Of a stretch of 64,000 nucleotides of DNA, positions 9,130-17,279 are shown one piece after another. The notes under the pieces are model-generated. The model ran no database searches, was not told the origin of the DNA, and saw only the letters and a program-made list of their open reading frames with translations. This DNA is from Phytopseudomonas seleniipraecipitans. GTDB taxonomy: Bacteria > Pseudomonadota > Gammaproteobacteria > Pseudomonadales > Pseudomonadaceae. The first letter of the stretch is position 1. Each line of letters opens with the position of its first letter. The DNA is taken from contig NZ_FNBM01000002.1 of assembly GCF_900102335.1 (NCBI RefSeq), forward strand, positions 558,001 to 622,000. Direction: 5' to 3'. Both the position numbers and the translations under genes were made by a program.

Positions 9130-10359
9130 TCAGGCGTTCAACCCGAACGGGTCGTCCACCGAATGGCTGGGCTGGGTAAACCAGCATGGGCCGTCGGCAG
9201 TCATGTAGAAGTGATCTTCCAGACGGATGCCGAACTCACCCGGTACACAGATCATCGGCTCATTGCTGAAACACATGCCTTCGGCCAGCGGGGTGTCATC
9301 GCCGCCCACCAGATAAGGCCCCTCGTGAATATCCAGACCGATGCCGTGACCCGTGCGGTGCGACAAACCGGGAAGTTTGTAGCCTGGGCCAAGCCCGGCG
9401 GCTTCCAGGCTGCGCCGCGCTGCAGCGTCCACCGAGGAACAGGGCGCGCCGAGTACCGCCGCTTCGAATGCGGCCTGCTGAGCCGCTTTCTCTTTGTCCC
9501 AGAATTCGCGCTGGCGTTCGCTGGGCGTACCGAATACGTAGCTGCGGGTAATGTCGGACAGGTAGCTGTGCACTTGGCAACCCGTGTCGATCAGCACCAT
9601 TTCGCCATCCTTGAGCGTCTGCGCATGCTTGACCCCGTGAGGAAAGGCGCTCGCCGGGCCGAACAGCACGATGCAGAAGATCGAGCCGGGCGCGCCAACC
9701 TTGCGGTGGGCCTCGCGGATGAACTCAGCCACTTCGGTAGTGGTGATGCCTTCGCGAAGAATGCTCGCCGCTGCCTTGTGCACTTCCAGAGTCATGTCCT
9801 TGGCACGTTGCATCAGGGCGATTTCCGCGGCGGACTTCTGCTGCCGACAAATCGTGGTAATCGGACCGGCATCGACGAAACGGTAACCGTCGGTCAGCTG
9901 GCGAAGGCCTTCATACATGAAAAAAGGCAAGGAAGAACAAAGACCTACCCGCGGCAGCGCACCATCATTGGGCGCAACGCCCATGCGTCGCAGGCAACGG
10001 ATCAGCAACGCGTAGGGGCTCTCATGCTCTTCCCAGGTATTGATCACACCAGGCACGACCTGAAAGTCGAGAACGGTGCCTTCTTCGAAGGTCGGGGCCA
10101 GATACTCAAGCGCACCGTGAGCGGGAAGAATGGCACCGACCATCCTTTCACTGGGGTTCCACTTCACACCAGTGAAGTACTGCAGATTGCTGCCCGCAGA
10201 GACGAACAGCGCGGCAATACCTTGCGCCTGCATCAACGTTTGAGCCCGCGTGATACGAGCGCGGTACTCGGCTTCGCTGATCGGCGCCGTACCGGCGGTC
10301 ATGTCCTGCAAGCGTGCCAAAGCCTGTTCTGGCGTACTGCCGCCCACTCCCAGTGTCAT
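9130..10359 (-). CDS. mdpA: MdpA-like M24 metallopeptidase (Xaa-Pro aminopeptidase/dipeptidase)
   Basis: A 409-residue protein started at the ATG at 10359, with GAGG eight bases upstream; an ATG nine codons earlier lacks a ribosome site. Residues 1-150 resemble the creatinase/prolidase N-domain, and the rest is the pita-bread M24 fold with the expected metal ligands: Asp in LIDTGCQVH, Asp in LSDITRS, His in RTGHGIG, Glu in SNEPMI and Glu in RLEDHF. No signal peptide, so it is cytoplasmic. In P. aeruginosa the equivalent gene (PA4498, mdpA) lies beside psdR and helps degrade imported dipeptides. Here it is divergent from psdR with a large palindrome in the shared promoter region. Confidence 0.88.
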   Translation of the reverse strand: MTLGVGGSTPEQALARLQDMTAGTAPISEAEYRARITRAQTLMQAQGIAALFVSAGSNLQYFTGVKWNPSERMVGAILPAHGALEYLAPTFEEGTVLDFQVVPGVINTWEEHESPYALLIRCLRRMGVAPNDGALPRVGLCSSLPFFMYEGLRQLTDGYRFVDAGPITTICRQQKSAAEIALMQRAKDMTLEVHKAAASILREGITTTEVAEFIREAHRKVGAPGSIFCIVLFGPASAFPHGVKHAQTLKDGEMVLIDTGCQVHSYLSDITRSYVFGTPSERQREFWDKEKAAQQAAFEAAVLGAPCSSVDAAARRSLEAAGLGPGYKLPGLSHRTGHGIGLDIHEGPYLVGGDDTPLAEGMCFSNEPMICVPGEFGIRLEDHFYMTADGPCWFTQPSHSVDDPFGLNA

Positions 10360-10414
10360 CTGCGCATCCTCTTCTGGCGCCCGCAACGCGCATCGTCAGC
10401 AGGCAATTCGATGC

Positions 10415-10445
10415 ACCGGAATTTAAGTGCAACTTAAATTCCGGT
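10415..10445. promoter_or_regulatory. Perfect 14-bp inverted repeat, candidate PsdR operator
   Basis: Arms ACCGGAATTTAAGT (10415-10428) and ACTTAAATTCCGGT (10432-10445) are separated by GCA. It lies in the divergent gap between mdpA and psdR. A half-site with the same TTAAGTGC core, on the other strand, follows at 10463-10472. Sequences with the same core stand before the second dppA. PsdR is known to repress mdpA and dpp genes, so this is its likely binding site (inference). Confidence 0.7.
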
Positions 10446-10547
10446 CAAAGCATTTTTCAGTCGCACTTAAAAAAGCGCTTCACCTTGCAGCTGAACTTGC
10501 CATAGCCGATCGGTATACTGCCGCGATCCATACAGCGAGCCCCTCCC

Positions 10548-11114
10548 ATGACTGCAGATCGCATAGGCGAACGCCTGCGCCGCTACCGGCGGGCCGCCGG
10601 CAAGACCCTCAACCAGGTAGCAGCGGATGCCGGCCTGACGGCCAGCTTTCTGTCTCAGGCGGAACGCAATCTGACGGGCGTGTCGCTGTCGTCACTGGCG
10701 AGCATTGCCAAATCGCTGCAGATACCGCTCAACGCGCTATTCGATCAGCCCGCCCAGGCCCAGCCCGATTCCCACGTAGACCAGCGTGTTCGCTACACCG
10801 TAGGCGGCCAGTTGCTGGCCTATGAGCGGCTCTCCAGCTCGTTTCCCGGCAATTCGATCAACGCGGTGAAAATGAACATTCCGGTGGGCTACCAATCGGA
10901 ACTCATCGCCCATGAAGGGGTTGAGTTTTCCTATGTACTGAGCGGTGAAATCGTCTACACCATCGAGGGCCGCGACTATCCGCTCGGCCCTGGCGACTCG
11001 GTGCACTTCGATGCAGGCAAGCTGCATTGCCTGGCAAATGCCACCGACGCGCCTGCCGAAGTATTGACCATGACCACCATGGCACTCTTCGATGATCGCC
11101 CTGCCAGCGAGTGA
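10548..11114 (+). CDS. psdR: PsdR, XRE-cupin repressor of dipeptide use
   Basis: A 188-residue regulator. Residues 7-61 form an XRE helix-turn-helix (LNQVAADAGLTASFLSQAE is the reading part) and residues 105-180 a cupin barrel with EGVEFSYVLSGE and LGPGDSVHFDAG. The cupin presumably binds a peptide-derived ligand. In P. aeruginosa PsdR (PA4499) represses mdpA and the dpp transport genes, and the identical neighbourhood here supports the name. Candidate operators flank it on both sides, which would allow autoregulation and control of the downstream dppA. No convincing ribosome site precedes the ATG; CCTCCC stands there instead. Confidence 0.9.
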   Translation: MTADRIGERLRRYRRAAGKTLNQVAADAGLTASFLSQAERNLTGVSLSSLASIAKSLQIPLNALFDQPAQAQPDSHVDQRVRYTVGGQLLAYERLSSSFPGNSINAVKMNIPVGYQSELIAHEGVEFSYVLSGEIVYTIEGRDYPLGPGDSVHFDAGKLHCLANATDAPAEVLTMTTMALFDDRPASE

Positions 11115-11116
11115 GT

Positions 11117-11137
11117 TTTGCCCCAATTGAGGGCAAA
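11117..11137 (+). terminator. Short hairpin after psdR
   Basis: Arms TTTGCCC (11117-11123) and GGGCAAA (11131-11137) directly follow the psdR stop codon. There is no T-run; it may be a weak terminator or part of the operator region of the next gene. Confidence 0.4.
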
Positions 11138-11146
11138 TATGCGCAA

Positions 11147-11199
11147 TGTTAGTGCTGCTTAATTTTTGTTGACCGAAATTTCAGCATGACTTAATTTCG
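11147..11199. promoter_or_regulatory. Two candidate PsdR sites before the second dppA
   Basis: The first site (11147-11166, core TTAGTGCTGCTTAATTTTT) and the second (11174-11199, CGAAATT...CTTAATTTCG) both match the TTAAGTGC-N-ACTTAAATT layout of the palindrome at 10415-10445. They lie 85-137 bases before the dppA start, where a repressor would act. Confidence 0.55.
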
Positions 11200-11283
11200 A
11201 GCCCTACCCGGTGGGCTACCCGCTTTCACCGCATTCCGAGCTCGCGCTAACCGAGGCGCGAACAAAAAGAAAAAGAGGTTCGC

Positions 11284-12879
11284 ATGCGCATGTCTCCCCT
11301 CTGCAAGGCTCTGCTCACGGCAGGATTGCTCACCAGTGCTTCGCTCGCTCAGGCCAGTAACCTGGTGTACTGCTCCGAAGGCAGCCCAGGCGGTTTCGAC
11401 CCAGGCCAGTACACCACCGGCACCGACTTCGATGCTGCCTCGGAAACCATCTTCAACCGCCTGGCCGAATTCGAGCGCGGCGGCACCAAGGCCCAACCGG
11501 GCCTGGCCACCTCGTGGGATGTCAGCGAAGACGGCCTGACTTACACCTTCCACCTGCGCGAAGGGGTCAAGTTCCACACCACCGACTACTTCAAGCCGAC
11601 CCGTGAATTCAACGCCGACGACGTGCTGTTCACCTTCCAGCGCATGCTCGATCGCAACCACCCGTTCCGCAAGGCGTACCCCAGCGAGTTCCCATACTTC
11701 ACTGACATGGGTCTGGACAAGAACATCGCCAAGATCGAGAAGACCGACGAGCACACCGTCGTTTTCACCCTCAACGCCGTGGACGCTGCCTTCGTGCAGA
11801 ACCTGGCAATGAACTTCGCCGCCGTGCATTCGGCCGAATACGCCGACCAGCTGCTCAAGGCCGGCAAGGCCGCGCAGATCAACCAGCAGCCCATTGGCAC
11901 TGGCCCGTTCGTGTTCAGCCGTTACCAGAAAGATGCCGCGATTCGCTACAAGGGCAACAAGGAATACTGGGCGCCCGAGCAGGTGAAGATCGACAACCTG
12001 ATCTTCTCGATCAACACCGACGCCTCGGTGCGTACGCAGAAGCTGCGTGCCGGCGAGTGCCAGATCACTCTCAACCCGCGCCCGGCCGACCTCAAGGCCC
12101 TGCAGGCGGACAAGAACCTCAACGTGCCGACCGCGCCCGGCTACAACCTGGGTTACATCGCTTACAACGTGACCCGCGCGCCGTTCGACAAGCTCGAAGT
12201 GCGCCAGGCGCTGGACATGGCCGTGAACAAGCAGGCGATCATCGACGCCGTGTACCAGGGCGCTGGCCAGCTGGCCGTCAACGGCATGCCGCCAACCCAG
12301 TGGTCCTACGACGAGTCGATCAAGGACGCCGCCTACAACCCGGAAAAAGCCAAAGAACTGCTCAAGGCTGCCGGCGTCAAGGAAGGCACCGAAATCACTT
12401 TGTGGGCCATGCCCGTGCAGCGCCCGTACAACCCCAATGCACGTCTGATGGCTGAAATGCTGCAGGCCGACTGGGCCAAGGTCGGCGTCAAGGCGCGCAT
12501 CGTCAGCTACGAGTGGGGCGAGTACATCAAGCGTGCCCATGCTGGCGAGCACGATGCCATGCTGATCGGCTGGACCGGCGACAACGGTGACCCCGACAAC
12601 TGGCTCGGTACCCTATACGGCTGCGCCTCGGTGGATGGCAACAACTTCTCCAAGTGGTGCGATGCCGAATACGACAAGCTGGTAGTCGCTGCCAAGCGCG
12701 TGACCGACCAGGCAGAGCGCACCGAGCTGTACAAGCAGGCTCAGGTGGTGCTCAAGCGTGAAGTGCCGATCACGCCGATCGCCCACTCCACGGTCTACCA
12801 GCCGATGCGCGCCAGCGTGAAAGGCTTCCAGATCAGCCCCTTCGGTCGCAACAGCTTCAGCGGCGTGAGCAACGACTGA
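11284..12879 (+). CDS. dppA: DppA-type dipeptide-binding protein (copy 2)
   Basis: A 531-residue SBP family 5 protein. The ATG at 11284 has AAGAGG six bases upstream. Signal peptide of about 24 residues ending LAQA, then NLVYCSEGSPGGFDPGQYT. It matches the copy at 7180 through nearly all long segments (for instance MPVQRPYNPNA and KARIVSYEWGEY), so the two arose by duplication. By position it corresponds to P. aeruginosa dppA3 (PA4500). In that species opdP and another dppA stand between this gene and dppB; both are missing here, and dppB follows after a terminator-like hairpin. It feeds dipeptides to DppBCDF. Confidence 0.93.
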   Translation: MRMSPLCKALLTAGLLTSASLAQASNLVYCSEGSPGGFDPGQYTTGTDFDAASETIFNRLAEFERGGTKAQPGLATSWDVSEDGLTYTFHLREGVKFHTTDYFKPTREFNADDVLFTFQRMLDRNHPFRKAYPSEFPYFTDMGLDKNIAKIEKTDEHTVVFTLNAVDAAFVQNLAMNFAAVHSAEYADQLLKAGKAAQINQQPIGTGPFVFSRYQKDAAIRYKGNKEYWAPEQVKIDNLIFSINTDASVRTQKLRAGECQITLNPRPADLKALQADKNLNVPTAPGYNLGYIAYNVTRAPFDKLEVRQALDMAVNKQAIIDAVYQGAGQLAVNGMPPTQWSYDESIKDAAYNPEKAKELLKAAGVKEGTEITLWAMPVQRPYNPNARLMAEMLQADWAKVGVKARIVSYEWGEYIKRAHAGEHDAMLIGWTGDNGDPDNWLGTLYGCASVDGNNFSKWCDAEYDKLVVAAKRVTDQAERTELYKQAQVVLKREVPITPIAHSTVYQPMRASVKGFQISPFGRNSFSGVSND

Positions 12880-12905
12880 TAGCCTTTCACGCAACCGCCC
12901 CCTAA

Positions 12906-12940
12906 CGACGTGCTCCGGGCATAACGCCCGGAGCACGTCG
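12906..12940 (+). terminator. 15-bp hairpin between dppA and dppB (attenuator)
   Basis: Arms CGACGTGCTCCGGGC (12906-12920) and GCCCGGAGCACGTCG (12926-12940) are perfectly complementary around ATAAC. Only TTGT follows, so termination is likely partial, giving more binding protein than permease, as usual in ABC importer operons. Confidence 0.7.
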
Positions 12941-13027
12941 TTGTCGAACAGCTACCCTGCAAGTAAGCGAAGGAATCGCCAGAATTCCCGGCTGTCGACC
13001 CGTCCTGATTAGGAGTTACCCACCCCC

Positions 13028-14038
13028 ATGCTGAGTTTCATTGCGCGCCGTCTGGGCTTGCTGATTCCCACCTTTTTCGGCGTCACCTTGCTGACCTTCG
13101 CGCTCATCCGCATGATCCCCGGCGACCCCGTGGAAGTGATGATGGGCGAGCGCCGGGTCGACCCGCAGATGCACGCCGAGGCCATGGAGCGCCTGGGCCT
13201 GAACAAGCCGCTGTACGCTCAGTACCTCGACTATATCGGGCAACTGGCTCAAGGCGACCTGGGTGAATCGCTGCGTACCCGCACCCCGGTCTGGAAAGAA
13301 TTCACCACCCTGTTTCCCGCCACCCTGGAGCTGACCCTGGCCGCCTTGCTGTTCGCTGGCACGCTGGGGTTGATCGCCGGGGTGATCGCCGCGCTCAAGC
13401 GAGGTTCGCTATTCGATCACGGCGTAATGGGCATATCCCTGACCGGCTACTCGATGCCGATTTTCTGGTGGGGCCTGCTGCTGATCATGTTCTTTTCGGT
13501 TTGGTTGGGCTGGACGCCGGTGTCCGGGCGCATCGATCTGCTCTATGACATCCCGCCAGTGACCGGCTTCATGCTCATCGACACCCTGCTCTCGGATGAA
13601 GAAGGTGCGTTCATCGACGCCCTGCGTCACCTGATTCTGCCGGCCATCGTGCTGGGCACCATTCCGCTGGCGGTAATCGCCCGCATGACCCGTTCGGCAA
13701 TGCTCGAAGTGCTGCGTGAAGACTACGTACGTACCGCTCGCGCCAAGGGCCTGTCGCCGGGCCGCGTGGTGTTCGTGCACGGTCTGCGCAACGCGCTGAT
13801 TCCGGTACTCACCGTGTTCGGCCTGCAGGTCGGCACGCTGCTGGCCGGCGCCGTACTGACCGAAACCATCTTCTCCTGGCCGGGCATCGGCAAATGGCTG
13901 ATCGAATCGATAGGCGCCCGTGACTACCCGGTGGTGCAGAACGGCATCCTGCTGATCGCCTGCCTGGTCATCCTGGTCAACTTCGTGGTGGACATCCTTT
14001 ATGGACTGGTCAACCCACGCATTCGCCACCAGCGTTGA
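13028..14038 (+). CDS. dppB: DppB, dipeptide ABC transporter permease
   Basis: A 336-residue inner-membrane permease with six hydrophobic segments, starting MLSFIARRLGLLIPTFFGVT. The ABC-permease EAA loop is present (VRTARAKGLSPGRVVFVHGL), as is the terminal VDILYGLVNPRIR of DppB. Its partner DppC and the ATPases DppD and DppF follow in the same direction. AGGAG stands 12 bases before the ATG, a rather long spacing. It forms half of the membrane channel for dipeptides. Confidence 0.95.
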   Translation: MLSFIARRLGLLIPTFFGVTLLTFALIRMIPGDPVEVMMGERRVDPQMHAEAMERLGLNKPLYAQYLDYIGQLAQGDLGESLRTRTPVWKEFTTLFPATLELTLAALLFAGTLGLIAGVIAALKRGSLFDHGVMGISLTGYSMPIFWWGLLLIMFFSVWLGWTPVSGRIDLLYDIPPVTGFMLIDTLLSDEEGAFIDALRHLILPAIVLGTIPLAVIARMTRSAMLEVLREDYVRTARAKGLSPGRVVFVHGLRNALIPVLTVFGLQVGTLLAGAVLTETIFSWPGIGKWLIESIGARDYPVVQNGILLIACLVILVNFVVDILYGLVNPRIRHQR

Positions 14039-14052
14039 TAAAGGAGCCTGCA

Positions 14053-14274
14053 ATGTCCCTGAACCAGCCCTGCTGGCACCCCGTAGGGTGGATGACGCTT
14101 CTTTCATCCACCATGAACATCGCGCCGCGGTGGACGGATAAAGCGTCGTCCACCCTACAAACTACTTCCGTAGCCCGGGCTGAGCACAGCGAAACCCAGG
14201 GTGCCCTCTCCCGGGTGTCGCTTCGCTCGACCGAGGCTACGCCCACATCCAATATCCATGAGGCGCGCCCATGA
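14053..14274 (+). CDS. Possible repeat-derived leader peptide coupled to dppC
   Basis: A 73-codon frame starting MSLNQPCWHPVGW with AAGGAG six bases before its ATG. It is open through two interspersed repeats and ends in a TGA that overlaps the dppC ATG as ATGA. Its amino acid sequence is that of translated repeat DNA, so a function for the peptide is doubtful. The ribosome site and the overlap suggest it is translated and may couple dppC translation to upstream genes. A similar frame precedes dppD. Confidence 0.4.
   Translation: MSLNQPCWHPVGWMTLLSSTMNIAPRWTDKASSTLQTTSVARAEHSETQGALSRVSLRSTEATPTSNIHEARP
14083..14158. repeat. GTAGGGTGG...CCACCCTAC interspersed repeat in the dpp operon
   Basis: The element starts GTAGGGTGGATGACGCTTC and ends GTCGTCCACCCTAC, with complementary ends of nine bases. 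Same family as 8901-9004. It lies between dppB and dppC. Confidence 0.8.
14170..14240. repeat. GTAGCC...GGCTAC interspersed repeat in the dpp operon
   Basis: Ends GTAGCCCGGG and CCGAGGCTAC, with GTGTCGCTTCGCTCGACC inside. Relatives lie at 57175-57205, 57348-57378 and 63031-63062. It directly follows the previous repeat, so two elements of different families are stacked here. Confidence 0.75.
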
Positions 14275-15179
14275 CCTCGACCACCACAACGCCTCTCGAC
14301 CAGAGCCTGCTTTATCCGTCACCGATGAAGGAATTCTGGAGCGCGTTCAGCCACAACAAGGGCGCGGTTGCCGGCCTTGGCTTCATGATCCTGATCGTGT
14401 TCTGCGCGCTGTTCGCCCCATGGATCGCGCCCTACTCGCCCAGCGAACAGTTCCGCGATGCGCTGCTCACGCCGCCGGTATGGCTGGATGGCGGCCAGTG
14501 GCGCTTTGTTCTTGGTACCGATGAAGTCGGCCGTGATCTGCTGTCGCGACTGATCCATGGTGCGCGCCTGTCCTTGCTGATCGGCCTCGCCTCGGTGGTC
14601 ATCTCGCTGATCCCAGGGTTGCTGCTCGGCCTGGTGGCGGGTTTCTTCCCGCGCCTGATGGGCCCTTCGATCATGCGCCTGATGGACGTCATGCTGGCTC
14701 TGCCCTCGCTGCTGCTGGCAGTCGCCATTGTCGCCATCCTCGGCCCTGGGCTGATGAACACCGTGATCGCCATCGCCATCGTCTCGCTGCCCTCCTACGT
14801 GCGCCTGACCCGCGCCGCGGTGATGGGCGAGCTGAACCGCGACTACGTGACCGCCGCCCGCCTGGCCGGCGCCAGCCTGCCGCGGCTGATGTTCATCACC
14901 GTGCTGCCCAACTGCATGGCGCCGCTGATCGTGCAGGCCACGCTGAGCTTTTCCTCGGCGATCCTTGATGCGGCGGCGCTGGGCTTCCTCGGCCTTGGTG
15001 TACAACCGCCAACGCCTGAGTGGGGCACCATGCTGGCCTCGGCGCGCGACTATATCGAGCGCGCCTGGTGGGTCGTGACCTTGCCGGGGCTGGCGATTCT
15101 GCTCAGCGTGCTGGCAATCAACCTGATGGGCGACGGCCTGCGCGATGCGCTGGACCCGAAACTCAAGAACGCGATCTGA
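14271..15179 (+). CDS. dppC: DppC, dipeptide ABC transporter permease
   Basis: A 302-residue permease. A hydrophilic N-terminus ending in FWSAFSHNKGAVAGLGF leads into the first of six membrane segments. The OppC/DppC-type motif GTDEVGRDLLSRLIHGARLSL is present. The EAA loop reads RDYVTAARLAGASLPRLMF, and the C-terminus is DGLRDALDPKLKN. The ATG overlaps the stop of the small repeat-derived frame as ATGA, with GAGG nine bases upstream. With DppB it forms the dipeptide channel in the inner membrane. Confidence 0.95.
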   Translation: MTSTTTTPLDQSLLYPSPMKEFWSAFSHNKGAVAGLGFMILIVFCALFAPWIAPYSPSEQFRDALLTPPVWLDGGQWRFVLGTDEVGRDLLSRLIHGARLSLLIGLASVVISLIPGLLLGLVAGFFPRLMGPSIMRLMDVMLALPSLLLAVAIVAILGPGLMNTVIAIAIVSLPSYVRLTRAAVMGELNRDYVTAARLAGASLPRLMFITVLPNCMAPLIVQATLSFSSAILDAAALGFLGLGVQPPTPEWGTMLASARDYIERAWWVVTLPGLAILLSVLAINLMGDGLRDALDPKLKNAI

Positions 15180-15190
15180 GGAGGCCGACC

Positions 15191-15310
15191 ATGAACAACC
15201 TCCCAGCTGTACCAATGTCAGGGTGGACGGATGACGTCGGCTACGCGCCCCGCTCCACCCTACGCACCATGCCCAAGGCGCCACGCTACCCGATGGAGGC
15301 CGCCCGATGA
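15191..15310 (+). CDS. Possible repeat-derived leader peptide coupled to dppD
   Basis: A 39-codon frame starting [15 protein letters not shown] with GAGGAGG six bases before the ATG, the strongest ribosome site in the operon. The frame crosses a repeat element and stops in an ATGA overlap with dppD. As with the frame before dppC, the peptide itself looks like translated repeat. It may exist to keep ribosomes moving into dppD. Confidence 0.4.
   Translation: MNNLPAVPMSGWTDDVGYAPRSTLRTMPKAPRYPMEAAR
15220..15263. repeat. Short AGGGTGGACGG...CCACCCTAC repeat between dppC and dppD
   Basis: A shortened member of the GTAGGGTGG family (compare 14083-14158) with the GTCGGCTACGCGCCCCG interior also seen at 8979-8995. 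Confidence 0.7.
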
Positions 15311-16281
15311 GCCTGCTGGAAATCAGTAACCTGAGCGTGCGCTTCGGCGACGCCAATGCCGTACCGGTGGTCGACGGTCTCGACCTGAGCGTCGACAAGG
15401 GCGAAGTACTGGCCATCGTCGGTGAGTCCGGCTCCGGCAAGTCGGTAACCATGATGGCGCTGATGGGCCTGATCGATGCGCCCGGCATCGTCCGTGCCGA
15501 TCGCCTGGTGTTCGACGGCACCGACATGCTCACGCTCAAGGGCCGCAAGCGTCGTCACATCGTAGGCAAAGACCTGTCGATGATCTTTCAGGACCCGATG
15601 ACCGCGCTCAATCCGAGCTTCACCGTCGGCTTTCAGATTGAGGAAGTGCTGCGTCAGCACCTTGGCCTGAAGGGCAAGGCTGCTCGCCAGCGCGCCCTGC
15701 AACTGCTCGAACGGGTCGAAATTCCTGGCGCCGCCAGCCGCCTCGACGCCTATCCGCATCAGCTATCCGGGGGCATGAGCCAGCGCGTGGCGATTGCCAT
15801 GGCAATTGCCGCCGAGCCGAAACTGCTGATCGCCGACGAGCCGACCACGGCCCTCGACGTAACCATTCAAGCGCAGATCATGGAGCTGCTGCTCGACCTG
15901 CAACGCGAGCAGAACATGGGCCTGGTACTGATCACCCACGACCTGGCCGTGGTCGCTGAAACCGCCAACCGGGTCTGCGTGATGTACGCCGGCCAGGCGG
16001 TCGAACTGGGTCAGGTGCCGGCGCTGTTCGATGCGCCGACACACCCGTACACCGAAGCGCTGATCAAGGCGATTCCCGAACACAGCCTGGGCGCCACGCG
16101 CCTGTCGACGCTGCCCGGCATCGTGCCAGGGCGCTATGACCGGCCGCACGGCTGCCTGCTGTCGCCACGCTGCCCCTACGTGCAGCCAAGCTGCCGAGAA
16201 CAACGCCCCGCTCTCGAGCCGCATGAGCGCGGTGCGGTGCGCTGCTACTTCCCGCTCAACTTGAAATCGGAGGTGGCGTGA
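15307..16281 (+). CDS. dppD: DppD, dipeptide ABC transporter ATPase
   Basis: A 324-residue ABC ATPase of the OppD/DppD group. Walker A is [11 protein letters not shown], the Q-loop [11 protein letters not shown], the signature LSGGMSQRV, and Walker [14 protein letters not shown]. The C-terminal oligopeptide/dipeptide extension has a cysteine cluster ([14 protein letters not shown]) that in relatives binds an iron-sulphur cluster or metal. The ATG overlaps the preceding small frame; the stop overlaps dppF by one base. Confidence 0.95.
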   Translation: MSLLEISNLSVRFGDANAVPVVDGLDLSVDKGEVLAIVGESGSGKSVTMMALMGLIDAPGIVRADRLVFDGTDMLTLKGRKRRHIVGKDLSMIFQDPMTALNPSFTVGFQIEEVLRQHLGLKGKAARQRALQLLERVEIPGAASRLDAYPHQLSGGMSQRVAIAMAIAAEPKLLIADEPTTALDVTIQAQIMELLLDLQREQNMGLVLITHDLAVVAETANRVCVMYAGQAVELGQVPALFDAPTHPYTEALIKAIPEHSLGATRLSTLPGIVPGRYDRPHGCLLSPRCPYVQPSCREQRPALEPHERGAVRCYFPLNLKSEVA

Positions 16282-17249
16282 TGACGACCGTCCTGACTGC
16301 ACGTGAACTGACGCGCCATTACTCCGTTTCCCAGGGGCTGTTCAAACCTAGCGCCACGGTGCAGGCGCTCAATGGCGTGTCCTTCGAACTGCAGGCCGGC
16401 AAGACCCTGGCCGTAGTGGGAGAATCCGGCTGCGGCAAATCCACCTTGGCGCGCGCCCTGACGCTGATCGAGGAGCCCACCTCGGGTTCTTTGCAGATCG
16501 CCGGCCAGGAAGTCAACGGCGCCACGGCGCAAACGCGCAAGCAACTGCGCCGCGACGTGCAGATGGTCTTCCAGAATCCCTACGCCTCGCTCAATCCGCG
16601 GCAGAAGATCGGTGATCAGCTGGCCGAGCCGTTGAAGATCAACACCGACCTGTCGCGCCTCGAACGCCGCGAGAAGGTGCAGGCGATGATGAGCCAGGTC
16701 GGCCTGCGTCCCGAGCACTACCAGCGCTATCCGCACATGTTCTCTGGCGGCCAGCGCCAGCGTATCGCCCTGGCCCGCGCGATGATGCTCACGCCCAAGG
16801 TACTGGTGGCCGACGAGCCGACCTCGGCGCTCGACGTGTCGATCCAGGCCCAGGTGCTCAACCTGTTCATGGACCTGCAGGAAGAGTTCAAGACCGGCTA
16901 CGTGTTCATCTCGCACAACCTCTCGGTGGTGCGCCACGTGGCGGATGACGTGCTGGTGATGTACCTCGGTCGCCCGGCGGAGATGGGCCCCAGCGAGCGT
17001 ATCTATGAGCGCCCGCTGCACCCGTACACCAAGGCACTGCTGTCGGCCACGCCAACCATTCACCCGGACCCGAGCAAACCGAAGATCAAGATCGCCGGTG
17101 AATTGCCCAACCCGCTGAATCCGCCGCCCGGCTGCCCGTTCCACAAACGCTGCCCTTACGCCACCGAACGCTGCGAGGTCGAGCTTCCCTTGCTGCGTCC
17201 GCTCGATGGCCGCCAGGTCGCCTGCCACCACGCCGAACAGTTTCTCTGA
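16281..17249 (+). CDS. dppF: DppF, dipeptide ABC transporter ATPase
   Basis: A 322-residue ABC ATPase. The ATG at 16281 has GGAGG seven bases upstream and shares its A with the dppD stop (TGATG); a GTG one codon earlier is possible but too near the ribosome site. Walker A GESGCGKSTLA, signature FSGGQRQRI, Walker B VLVADEPTSALDV, and the cysteine motif CPFHKRCPYATERC in the C-terminal extension. It pairs with DppD to power dipeptide uptake. No clear terminator is seen before the convergent gene 30 bases on. Confidence 0.95.
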   Translation: MTTVLTARELTRHYSVSQGLFKPSATVQALNGVSFELQAGKTLAVVGESGCGKSTLARALTLIEEPTSGSLQIAGQEVNGATAQTRKQLRRDVQMVFQNPYASLNPRQKIGDQLAEPLKINTDLSRLERREKVQAMMSQVGLRPEHYQRYPHMFSGGQRQRIALARAMMLTPKVLVADEPTSALDVSIQAQVLNLFMDLQEEFKTGYVFISHNLSVVRHVADDVLVMYLGRPAEMGPSERIYERPLHPYTKALLSATPTIHPDPSKPKIKIAGELPNPLNPPPGCPFHKRCPYATERCEVELPLLRPLDGRQVACHHAEQFL

Positions 17250-17279
17250 TCGCACCGAGTCGCCGGACAACCCGCTGAC

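Noticed and set aside
11191..12552. A 453-codon frame opposite the second dppA, and a similar one opposite the first (7771-8685)
   Set aside because: They resemble each other only because the dppA genes do; both are antisense shadows.
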